A model generated the notes under the pieces. The model worked only from the letters and a program-made list of their open reading frames with translations, was not told the origin of the DNA and did no database searches. The position numbers were made by a program, and so were the translations under genes. Source: Bacteroidota bacterium (GTDB taxonomy: Bacteria > Bacteroidota > Bacteroidia > Flavobacteriales > Flavobacteriaceae). From it: 9,529 bases of DNA. The stretch spans positions 1-9,529 of the forward strand of contig JADWMI010000077.1 in assembly GCA_015767395.1 (NCBI GenBank), given 5' to 3'. Shown piece by piece: positions 1-6,646 of this stretch (its first letter is position 1; the number at the start of each line of letters is the position of its first letter).

Positions 1-1225
1 AATATATATGGCTTTTCATTTTAAGAAAAGACAAATCAATAAAGAAAATCAAGATTTTTCTGAGCCTTCAATTGTCATAGCAAATCATGCTTCATGGTTA
101 GATATTCTAGTGATGATAATGCAGAGTCCAAAAGTGGTTTTAGTAGTTAAGAAATGGGTTTATAAATCATTAATTTTTGGAAGAGTCGTTAGGTATATTG
201 ATTATATTTATGTTAATGACGGTACTGAAAAAAATCTAGAAAAAGCAAGGAGATTAGTAAAAGAAGGGTATTCGATTGTGATATTTCCTGAAGGGTCAAG
301 GTCAGAAAACGGTGACTTAAAACGATTTCATAAAGGTGCGTTTTATATGGCGCAAGAATTAAATCTAGACATTTCACCTGTAATTATTCATGGCGCTTCT
401 GATATCTCACCAAAAGATGATTTTCTTATAGGCAAGGGTCAATTAACAATTAAGTTTTTACCCCGAATAAAATTTGATGATTTATCCTGGGGTGATAATT
501 ACAAGTCAAGAACGAAATTAATTTCAAAATTTTATAGAACGGAGTTTTACAAAACAAAAAACGAACTTGAAAACGCCAAATACTTTACACCAATCATTTT
601 TAATAACTATATATATAAAGGCCCATTACTTGAATGGTATTTTAAGCTTAAATGGAAGTTTGAAGCTCAAAATTTTGATTTTTACAATCAACTGATTGGT
701 GACAGAGTGAAAATTATGGATGTAGGTTGTGGATATGGTTATTTTACATATTTTATTCATTATAAAAATAAAGAAAGACAAGTTTTAGGATTGGATTATG
801 ATTCTGAGAAAATTGATATAGCAAAAAACGCTTATAATATTACAGAAAATGTCACATTTGAATCAACAGATATTACTACATTTAATATGCCGGAAAGGGA
901 TGCTATTTTTTACAATGATGTTCTACATTATTTGTCTGAGAAAGAGCAATTGGAAGTATTAACAAAATCGATAAATTCTTTATCCAAAAATGGCGTATTG
1001 GTAATAAGAGACGGTATAACAGATTTAGAAAACAGACACAAAACAACATTAAAGACCGAAAAATATTCAACAAACATTTTAGGGTTTAATAAAAAAACTA
1101 GAGAATTTAGTTTTTTCTCGATTGAATTTATTAAGAATTTTGCATTTCAACATAACTTAGATTTTGAATTGAAAGAACAATCTAAAAAAACATCTAATGT
1201 GTTATTTATTTTGACAAAAAAATAG
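1..1225 (+). CDS. C-terminal part of MMPL transporter / lysophospholipid acyltransferase / methyltransferase fusion (5' truncated)
   Basis: The frame is open to the left edge (first full codon at 2). The ATG at 8 has no visible upstream ribosome site, so I read it as internal. Counting from that Met, residues about 20-160 are a PlsC-type acyltransferase with the HX4D motif (H27-D32 in NHASWLD) and FPEGSRS at 93-99, which binds the acyl-acceptor phosphate in this family. Residues about 230-400 are a class I SAM-dependent methyltransferase with motif I DVGCGYG at 238-244 and an acidic strand-2 end in GLDYD. From family knowledge, flavobacterial flexirubin clusters encode a trifunctional protein with an N-terminal MMPL (RND-like) membrane transporter fused to exactly these two domains. 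The MMPL part would lie outside the window and is inferred. The stop TAG is one base from the next ATG, so it is the first visible gene of an operon. The acylated and methylated substrates are unknown; pigment precursor or pigment ester are the likely candidates. Confidence 0.82.
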   Translation, partial: IYMAFHFKKRQINKENQDFSEPSIVIANHASWLDILVMIMQSPKVVLVVKKWVYKSLIFGRVVRYIDYIYVNDGTEKNLEKARRLVKEGYSIVIFPEGSRSENGDLKRFHKGAFYMAQELNLDISPVIIHGASDISPKDDFLIGKGQLTIKFLPRIKFDDLSWGDNYKSRTKLISKFYRTEFYKTKNELENAKYFTPIIFNNYIYKGPLLEWYFKLKWKFEAQNFDFYNQLIGDRVKIMDVGCGYGYFTYFIHYKNKERQVLGLDYDSEKIDIAKNAYNITENVTFESTDITTFNMPERDAIFYNDVLHYLSEKEQLEVLTKSINSLSKNGVLVIRDGITDLENRHKTTLKTEKYSTNILGFNKKTREFSFFSIEFIKNFAFQHNLDFELKEQSKKTSNVLFILTKK

Positions 1226-1226
1226 A

Positions 1227-2756
1227 ATGAGGGAACAAGAAATATATGATTTTGTAATAATAGGAAGTGGATTAGGAGGCTTGGAATGTGCTTATATCTT
1301 AGCTTCAGAAGGCCATAAGGTTATCGTACTAGAAAAAAACCACAAGATAGGTGGTAATTTGCAAGTTTTTAGTAGGGACAAATGTGCTTTTGACACTGGT
1401 GTCCATTATATTGGAAGTTTAGATGAGGGGGAATGTTTGAATCAATTTTTTAAATATTTTGGTTTACTAGATACTCTTAAATGGAAACGAATGGATGACG
1501 ATTGTTTTGATATGATCAGATTTGAAGACGGAAAAGAATATGCTTTAGGGCAAGGGTATGAAAGATTTGAAAGAAACTTAATTAATGATTTCCCTGAAGA
1601 AGAAGATGCTATAAAGACGTATTGTGCTAAAGTTCAAGAAATTTGTTCAAAATTTCCCCTATATAATTTACAAAATTCAGTTGGTGGAAATTATTTAAAA
1701 GATGAAGAGCTATTAAGCTTAAATGCAGCAGATTATATTAACTCATTAACCAGAAACGTAAGGCTCAGAGCTGTTTTGGCAGGAAACAATCCATTGTATG
1801 CTGGCGTAAAATCAAAATCTCCTTTCTATGTTCATGCTTTAATTTCGAATAGTTATATTATGGGGGCTTATCGTTTGAAAGATGGAGGATCACAAATTGC
1901 TACCCAAATGTCTAAATATATAAGACAATTTGGAGGGACGGTTTTAAAACGTAAAAAAGTAATTGGAGCTAACTATAATGAAGATGGGCACATAATTGAG
2001 GTGTTAATTGAAGGAGGTGAGACTGTTAAAGGGAAACAATTTATTTCAAATGTGCACCCAGCAGTTTCAATTAATATTTTTGGAGAAAATAGATTTAGAA
2101 AGGCCTTTAGAAAGAGAATAAAAAATTTAGAAAATACGATTTCTACCTTCATTGTGCACTTAGTATTTGAAAAGAATTCTTTTAAACAGTTAAATCATAA
2201 TACTTATCAATATTATAGTAATAATGTATGGGATGGTGCAGATTATGATGACGATTCTTGGCCAAAAAATTTTTTCGTTTCAACACCTGTTACATCATCT
2301 GGAGATGAATATGCTGAAAGTATGTCAATAATGGCATATATGAAATATGATGATGTAAAGCAATGGGGGAAAGTTAGTAATACAGTTGCTAAGCCCAACG
2401 AAAGAGGTCTAGAATATGAGGCTTTCAAGGAATTAAAGGCACAAGTAATAATTAATAAATTAGAAGGCGTTTATCCTGGAATTAAATCTAAAATAAAGTC
2501 TGTTCATACATCAACCCCTCTAACGTTTAGAGATTATATTGGAGATAATGAAGGGTCATTATATGGGATATTAAAAGATAGTAATTCTCCATTAAAATCT
2601 TTAATTAATTCAAAAACAAAGGTCCCAAATTTATATTTTACTGGTCAAAATTTAATTTTTCATGGGATATTGGGTGCCACAATAGGTGCTTTTGTTACCT
2701 GTTTTAATTTTATAGATAGAGAAACACTAATGAAAAAAGTAAATGCATTTAAATAA
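1227..2756 (+). CDS. NAD(P)/FAD-dependent oxidoreductase, CrtI/phytoene desaturase-like
   Basis: This is a 509-residue flavoprotein. An N-terminal Rossmann motif GSGLGG (13-18) follows a beta strand and is completed by E36, which binds the FAD ribose. A second glycine pair and the D-T-G-V-H-Y-I stretch near 55-62 fit the CrtI / retinol-saturase superfamily. Near 470-495 is the usual C-terminal FAD-binding segment (LYFTGQNLIFHGILGATIG), so the protein is full length. Enzymes of this group desaturate, saturate or isomerise polyene chains. In aryl-polyene/flexirubin clusters a homologue is regularly present but its exact reaction is not settled to my knowledge. It starts one base after the previous stop and ends five bases before the next ATG, so it is translated from the same message. 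No signal peptide is seen; it is likely cytoplasmic or membrane-associated. A carotenoid role is possible but no carotenoid genes are adjacent. Confidence 0.85.
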   Translation: MREQEIYDFVIIGSGLGGLECAYILASEGHKVIVLEKNHKIGGNLQVFSRDKCAFDTGVHYIGSLDEGECLNQFFKYFGLLDTLKWKRMDDDCFDMIRFEDGKEYALGQGYERFERNLINDFPEEEDAIKTYCAKVQEICSKFPLYNLQNSVGGNYLKDEELLSLNAADYINSLTRNVRLRAVLAGNNPLYAGVKSKSPFYVHALISNSYIMGAYRLKDGGSQIATQMSKYIRQFGGTVLKRKKVIGANYNEDGHIIEVLIEGGETVKGKQFISNVHPAVSINIFGENRFRKAFRKRIKNLENTISTFIVHLVFEKNSFKQLNHNTYQYYSNNVWDGADYDDDSWPKNFFVSTPVTSSGDEYAESMSIMAYMKYDDVKQWGKVSNTVAKPNERGLEYEAFKELKAQVIINKLEGVYPGIKSKIKSVHTSTPLTFRDYIGDNEGSLYGILKDSNSPLKSLINSKTKVPNLYFTGQNLIFHGILGATIGAFVTCFNFIDRETLMKKVNAFK

Positions 2757-2761
2757 TTAAC

Positions 2762-3838
2762 ATGTTAAAAGAATATTATACGGATTTGATGTCAGCTACA
2801 GAAGCTAAAAAGTCAATCCAAGAATTAAGTTTTTATCCAATGATGTTTCAGGCAGCAAGAGTGATAAAATCGACAGGTGTATTAAAAAAAGTTTATGAAA
2901 ATAGAAGAGGTGGAATTACACCTCAAACTATAGCAAAGGAATTGAATATACCTTATTATGGTGTGCATTTGCTTTTAGAAACTGGATTAACAGTAAAACT
3001 AGTATATTTAAAAGAGGAGAATGTTTATTCACTAACTAAAAAAGGATATCAATTACTATTTGATGAAGCTACAAATGTTAATATTAATTTCACACATGAT
3101 GTGTGCTATAAAGCTATGTTTCATCTTGAAGAATCAATTTTAAAAGAAAAACCTGCAGGTCTTCATAAAATTGGTGTAAATGATGCTACAATCTACCCTC
3201 ACTTATCTACTTTAGAAGATACTGTAAAGAAAAGTTGGTTTGAATTTGATCATTATTATTCAGATAAAGCTTTTCCTGACGCGTTAAAAATTGTATTTGA
3301 AAATGAGCCCAAAAGGATATTAGATATTGGGGGGAATACTGGGAGATGGAGTGTAGAATGTTGTAAGTTTAACGAAAATGTTAAAATGACAATTTTGGAT
3401 TTACCAGGTCAATGGAATAAAGCAAAAGAAAATATTGTTTCTTTAGGTCTTGAAGATAGAGTGAATGGAATAGTTGGAAATGTTTTAGATAAAACAATTA
3501 ATATTCCTGAGAACATTGACATTATCTGGATGAGTCAATTCTTAGACTGTTTTTCTGAAGAACAAATTGAGCATATCTTAGGGAATTTAACCAATAATAT
3601 GGATGATAATACTCATATCTACATCCAAGATTTATTCTGGGACAGACAGAAGGATTTTTCTGCAGCTTATGCTTTACATGGAACTTCTTTATATTTTACT
3701 GCAGTAGCCAATGGAAACAGTAAAATGTATCATTCAAGAGATATGATTTCAATCATAAATAAAGTTGGTTTAGAGGTTGTTTCTGATATTGATGAGGTAG
3801 GTGAATTTCATACTATATTAAAATGCAGAAAAAAATAA
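2762..3838 (+). CDS. SAM-dependent methyltransferase, O-methyltransferase (Methyltransf_2) fold
   Basis: The protein has 358 residues and two parts. Residues about 20-110 form a winged-helix-like dimerisation region (…ITPQTIAKELNIPYYGVHLLL…, then a wing ending YSLTKKG), as in plant-type O-methyltransferases. Residues about 180-355 form the SAM-binding Rossmann domain, with motif I LDIGGNTG (187-194) and the ILDLPGQ strand (211-217), where D213 should contact the SAM ribose. In classical members the next motif is LHDW with a catalytic His; here it reads FLDCF (260-264), with Asp 262 at the His position, so simple phenol O-methylation is not assured. Within a flexirubin-type operon it could methylate the aryl ring or a resorcinol part (inference). 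It lies 5 nt after the oxidoreductase and overlaps the next gene by 16 nt. Its start is preceded by an A/T-rich sequence without a Shine-Dalgarno, normal for this phylum. Confidence 0.82.
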   Translation: MLKEYYTDLMSATEAKKSIQELSFYPMMFQAARVIKSTGVLKKVYENRRGGITPQTIAKELNIPYYGVHLLLETGLTVKLVYLKEENVYSLTKKGYQLLFDEATNVNINFTHDVCYKAMFHLEESILKEKPAGLHKIGVNDATIYPHLSTLEDTVKKSWFEFDHYYSDKAFPDALKIVFENEPKRILDIGGNTGRWSVECCKFNENVKMTILDLPGQWNKAKENIVSLGLEDRVNGIVGNVLDKTINIPENIDIIWMSQFLDCFSEEQIEHILGNLTNNMDDNTHIYIQDLFWDRQKDFSAAYALHGTSLYFTAVANGNSKMYHSRDMISIINKVGLEVVSDIDEVGEFHTILKCRKK

Positions 3839-5073
3839 AAACAGATAGTACTATTAAAACAGATGTACTTATTATTGGAGCAGGGCCATCAGGAGCTGTG
3901 TCTGCATCAATATTAAAAAAACAGGGGTTTCATGTTACAGTAATCGAAAAAACTAAGTTTCCTAGGTTTGTAATTGGTGAAAGCCTATTGCCTTTGTGTA
4001 TGGATCTTTTAGATGAAGCAAACTTATTAGAGGCAGTAGAAAAAAAAAGCTTTCAGAAAAAATTTGGTGCAATATTTACGAAAGGTGATAAATCAAGTGA
4101 TTTTGATTTTTCCGAACAATTTTCTAAAAGTTGGTCTTGGACTTGGCAAGTTCAAAGAAGTGAATTTGATAAAGCTTTAATAGATGAAGTTGAAAAAAAA
4201 GGCGCTATTGTCTTATATGAGACAACTGTTGAAGATGTTGAATTTATTAATGATAAAGTTCTGACATCAGTATCTTCTAGACAAGGAACTGATATTTTTG
4301 AGTCAAAGTATATCATTGATAGTAGTGGTTATGGTAGAGTTTTACCAAAGTTATTAGACTTAGAAAAATCATCTACTTTACCTCATCGATCCGCATTTTT
4401 TACGCAAATTAAAGATGTGAATAGACCTGAAGGTAAAGATAGTAATAGAATCCAAGTAATAGTTGTTAATGACGCTGTATGGGTTTGGATAATTCCTTTA
4501 AATCATGGAATTACTTCAGTTGGTTTTGTAGGAGATTTAGACTTATTGGAAGGGGCATTAAAAAATGAACAAGAGTTTAGAAAATTGATTGATTCTAATG
4601 AGATTTTAAAAGAAAGATTTGGAGGTTTAGATTATGTTTTTGAACCAAAAAAAATAATAGGTTATTCTTCAGCGGTAAAGCAATTTTATGGAAATAAATA
4701 TGTATTAACTGGAAACAGTACAGAGTTTTTAGATCCAATTTTTTCATCTGGCGTTACTTTTGCTTTAGCTTCAGGCGTATTAGCAGCGAAATTAATTGTT
4801 AAAGAATTAAAAAACGAAAAGGTAGATTGGGAGTCTGAATATGTAGATGTAATCCAATCAGGAGTAGCCGTTTTTAGAAGTTATATTGATGCTTGGTATG
4901 ATGGAGATTTACAAACAGTTTTTTTTACTGAAGGAATAAGTCAAGATATTAAAAAGATGATTTGCTCAGTCTTATCAGGTTATGTTTGGGACAATTCAAA
5001 TTACTATGTTAAGAAACATAAAAAAGCAATTAAGACTTTGGCTAAAGTAATAGAATTAAAACAAAATATATAA
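3823..5073 (+). CDS. Flavin-dependent halogenase-like FAD oxidoreductase (tryptophan halogenase family)
   Basis: This 416-residue protein has the FAD-binding GAGPSG (19-24) after a beta strand and E42 at the end of strand 2. FPRFVIGESLLP (46-57) follows, the conserved second motif of flavin-dependent halogenases and related PHBH-like enzymes. Residues 220-225 read WVWIIP, a full match to the halogenase signature WxWxIP. FLDPIFSSG (302-310) near the C-terminal third is the third FAD segment. K80 in FQKKFGA (77-83) is the candidate catalytic lysine that relays hypohalous acid in this family. Halogenases of aryl-polyene pathways chlorinate or brominate the phenolic ring, and chlorinated flexirubins are known, so this is the favoured role. 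A monooxygenase or reductase role cannot be excluded. The ATG at 3823 lies inside the previous gene (16-nt overlap), which suggests translational coupling, and it places GAGPSG at the expected distance from the N-terminus. Last gene of the operon. Confidence 0.8.
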   Translation: MQKKIKTDSTIKTDVLIIGAGPSGAVSASILKKQGFHVTVIEKTKFPRFVIGESLLPLCMDLLDEANLLEAVEKKSFQKKFGAIFTKGDKSSDFDFSEQFSKSWSWTWQVQRSEFDKALIDEVEKKGAIVLYETTVEDVEFINDKVLTSVSSRQGTDIFESKYIIDSSGYGRVLPKLLDLEKSSTLPHRSAFFTQIKDVNRPEGKDSNRIQVIVVNDAVWVWIIPLNHGITSVGFVGDLDLLEGALKNEQEFRKLIDSNEILKERFGGLDYVFEPKKIIGYSSAVKQFYGNKYVLTGNSTEFLDPIFSSGVTFALASGVLAAKLIVKELKNEKVDWESEYVDVIQSGVAVFRSYIDAWYDGDLQTVFFTEGISQDIKKMICSVLSGYVWDNSNYYVKKHKKAIKTLAKVIELKQNI

Positions 5074-5154
5074 ATTACTAAAAAAGCAACATTATTAGTT
5101 CGTTTTTTTAAACGCACAACCAAATACGATTTAGCACTAATGAATTGAATTTTT

Positions 5155-5170
5155 TGTGACAATTGTCATA
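5155..5170. promoter_or_regulatory. CRP/FNR-like palindromic operator candidate
   Basis: TGTGA-N6-TCATA is centred at 5162.5 and contains a perfect 12-bp palindrome TGACAATTGTCA (5157-5168). It resembles the TGTGA-N6-TCACA site of CRP/FNR-family regulators with one mismatch. It ends next to the proposed -33 element and would be centred near -43 of the predicted start, where class II activators bind. The regulator identity is inferred from the motif alone. Confidence 0.4.
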
Positions 5171-5199
5171 TTTACAACAACATCATTTCCCTACATTTG
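5171..5199 (+). promoter_or_regulatory. Bacteroidota-type promoter for the beta-barrel gene
   Basis: TACATTTG at 5192-5199 is a full match to the Bacteroidota -7 element TAnnTTTG. TTTA at 5171-5174, 17 nt upstream, is a near match to the TTTG/TTG -33 element. Transcription would start near 5205, giving a leader of about 70 nt before the ATG at 5276. The leader contains the AT-rich inverted repeat GAATATT/AATATTC. Confidence 0.5.
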
Positions 5200-5232
5200 A
5201 TTTTATTAAAAATAACAACCTTATTATTTCAC

Positions 5233-5250
5233 GAATATTGAATAATATTC
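5233..5250 (+). repeat. AT-rich inverted repeat in the 5' leader
   Basis: GAATATT (5233-5239) and AATATTC (5244-5250) pair perfectly over 7 bp with a GAAT loop. It lies 25 nt before the beta-barrel start codon. The stem is weak (one G-C pair), so it is as likely to be a protein-binding site as an RNA structure. No function is assigned. Confidence 0.3.
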
Positions 5251-5275
5251 ATGGATTATTAATCTAAAAAAGAAT

Positions 5276-5800
5276 ATGAAAAAAAAATTAATTTTAGCAT
5301 TGTTAATGCTATTTACAGTAGTTGCATTCGCACAAGAATCTGATTTAAGAAAGAATCGATTTGAAGGAAATATAGGATATACCAATTTTTCTTATAAGGA
5401 TTATTCTGGATCTGATGGAACTATCAATTCTTCAGTTTCTTATGAACGCCTTTTGGGTACTAACGGAGAATTAGGTATTCAAGGAGGAGTAGATATAAAT
5501 TCTTTTATTGATGAAGAAGTCGTTCTTATTGCTTTTGACGCAAAACTTAACTGGTATATAATGGGAGCAGGAAAAGGAATTTATGTTGGACCAGGTTTTG
5601 CTTTTGGAGCATTAGCAGATTCCGATGGAGATTCAATATCTTATAGTAGTTTTGGCCTTAACGCAGGTTATCAAATACAAATCAATAAACTTTTTGGTAT
5701 TAGAGTTGGATTGGGTTATGATCTTGTACAATTTGATGGTAGTGATATAGGAGATGCATCAGCATTTAAGACGGGAGTTGGATTTAATTTCTCAATTTAG
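5276..5800 (+). CDS. Small outer-membrane beta-barrel protein
   Basis: The product has 174 residues with a clear Sec signal peptide: lysines at 2-4, a hydrophobic core, and cleavage predicted after the A in FAQ near residue 19. The mature part is a run of alternating hydrophobic/polar strands separated by acidic, glycine-rich loops (for example GIYVGPGFAFGALA and FGLNAGYQI), ending in FKTGVGFNFSI. An aromatic-rich last strand is the usual signal for outer-membrane barrel insertion. Length and strand count fit an 8-stranded OmpX/OmpA-barrel-like porin-family protein. It has its own promoter and terminator, so it is monocistronic and probably not part of the pigment operon despite being next to it. 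Many such proteins in Bacteroidota have no known function; adhesion, stress or pigment-anchoring roles would be guesses. No Shine-Dalgarno; the start is preceded by CTAAAAAAGAAT. Confidence 0.8.
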   Translation: MKKKLILALLMLFTVVAFAQESDLRKNRFEGNIGYTNFSYKDYSGSDGTINSSVSYERLLGTNGELGIQGGVDINSFIDEEVVLIAFDAKLNWYIMGAGKGIYVGPGFAFGALADSDGDSISYSSFGLNAGYQIQINKLFGIRVGLGYDLVQFDGSDIGDASAFKTGVGFNFSI

Positions 5801-5827
5801 GAAACACTAATTCTATATATAAAATTT

Positions 5828-5866
5828 AAAACAGTGCATGAATCTTATTTCATGCACTGTTTTTTT
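5828..5866 (+). terminator. Strong Rho-independent terminator, possibly bidirectional
   Basis: ACAGTGCATGAA (5831-5842) pairs perfectly with TTCATGCACTGT (5849-5860) around a 6-nt loop. Flanking AAA/TTT (5828-5830/5861-5863) extend the stem, and a run of seven T follows (5860-5866). It ends the beta-barrel gene. Read on the - strand, the hairpin is followed by TTTTAAATTTTATA, so it may also stop the convergent gene ending at 5990. Confidence 0.9.
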
Positions 5867-5949
5867 ACTAGTTTTAAATTTGGATTTAAGCCCTACAATT
5901 TCTGTAATATTGCCCTACTTAGTGGGCATGTATGTACAAACAAAAGTTA

Positions 5950-5966
5950 TTGCTTATGTTAAGCAA
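5950..5966 (-). terminator. Weak terminator-like hairpin after the secreted-protein gene
   Basis: TTGCTTA (5950-5956) and TAAGCAA (5960-5966) form a perfect 7-bp stem with a 3-nt loop, 23 nt past the - strand stop at 5990. On the - strand it is followed by TAACTTTTG, a poor T-run. It may assist termination together with the stronger hairpin at 5828-5866. Confidence 0.35.
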
Positions 5967-5989
5967 CATTATTGTAAATTCTAATTTGT

Positions 5990-6628
5990 TTACAAATTCT
6001 TCAATTCTTTTTTATATACTTTCGCTAAAGAACTTAATCCGTCATAATAAGATCCAGCCCAATAATTTCTAAACCCGAAACCCTTGGCTTTTCCTTCAAA
6101 CTGCTTTGTAAAGACCACTATGTTTTTTTCTAAATTAAGAACAACAATAATATAACTACCCCTTTTTATTAATTTATTGTACTCAGTAGCGAAAACTATT
6201 GCTCCATATTTATAGTTTGTCGATTTTAAACTATACGTTAAAGCTGTTTTTTTAGCTTTATCTATATTCAGTAATTTATCACCCTCAAGACTATTCCCCA
6301 ATCTAAGCTCCACATCATTCTTTGTTATTTTACCATTAATACTATCCACAGTTTTTAAAGAATAATGGACTAACTCTTTATCTAAAGTCTTCTTTATGCT
6401 ATACTTTTTTGACTCTTCTACAAACAAGGAATTCCATGTAGCAGGATAATATGTGGCTATCATCTCTACATCTGTAAACCCATCTGTTCCAACAAAAAGT
6501 GTTTGACTATAATCAACACCAAAAAACGCGATAGATTCTTCTTGACTAAACCCCTTAAGATCTTGTGCTTGAGAAAAAGAAAATGACAATAATAATACTA
6601 ATGTGAAAATTAACTTTACTCTTTTCAT
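5990..6628 (-). CDS. Secreted protein of unknown function (Bacteroidota-type family)
   Basis: The product has 212 residues. Residues 1-21 are a signal peptide (MKRVK, hydrophobic core, SQA followed by Q). The mature protein begins with a FSQEESIAFFGVDYS segment, has a T-D-G-F-T-D-V stretch near 49-55 and ends with a conserved-looking GFGFRNYW motif (about 184-191) followed by a short helical tail. I recall similar secreted proteins of this size with GFGFRNYW-like ends in Bacteroidota, with no function that I can name. No lipobox cysteine, no enzyme motif and no membrane segment beyond the signal peptide are visible, so a periplasmic location is expected. It starts 18 nt after the stop of the CoA-ligase-like gene on the same strand, so the two probably share a transcript; no separate promoter fits in the gap. 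Confidence 0.72.
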   Translation of the reverse strand: MKRVKLIFTLVLLLSFSFSQAQDLKGFSQEESIAFFGVDYSQTLFVGTDGFTDVEMIATYYPATWNSLFVEESKKYSIKKTLDKELVHYSLKTVDSINGKITKNDVELRLGNSLEGDKLLNIDKAKKTALTYSLKSTNYKYGAIVFATEYNKLIKRGSYIIVVLNLEKNIVVFTKQFEGKAKGFGFRNYWAGSYYDGLSSLAKVYKKELKNL

Positions 6629-6646
6629 AATTGTTGTGTTTAATAA

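Larger units (their letters stand above)
1..5073 (+). other. 3' end of a flexirubin-type (aryl polyene/dialkylresorcinol) biosynthetic operon
   Basis: Four same-strand genes are packed with gaps of 1 and 5 nt and an overlap of 16 nt: acyltransferase/methyltransferase, CrtI-like oxidoreductase, methyltransferase, halogenase-like oxidoreductase. The set matches the tailoring and export end of flavobacterial flexirubin clusters as I recall them. The core synthesis genes (ketosynthases, carrier proteins, ammonia-lyase, DarA/DarB) are not in the window, so assignment to a pigment pathway is inference. After the last stop (5073) a short hairpin at 5101-5114 (CGTTT, loop TTTT, AAACG) lacks a following T-run, so no convincing operon terminator is visible. 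Confidence 0.65.

Noticed and set aside
8..10. ATG at 8 as the real start of the first gene
   Set aside because: The frame is open upstream, no ribosome site is visible in the few bases available, and the domain set fits the C-terminal end of a larger fusion.
2243..2428. - strand open frame of 61 codons
   Set aside because: It lies fully inside the CrtI-like oxidoreductase gene on the opposite strand and has no plausible protein features of its own.
5094..5141. Inverted repeat ATTAGT/ACTAAT enclosing the CGTTT/AAACG hairpin as a terminator of the pigment operon
   Set aside because: The stems are short and AT-rich and no T-run follows, so a real terminator is not supported.
5889..5925. Direct repeat GCCCTAC with a GCCC/GGGC hairpin between the convergent genes
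   Set aside because: Only two 7-bp copies and a 4-bp stem; too short to call a repeat array or regulatory RNA.
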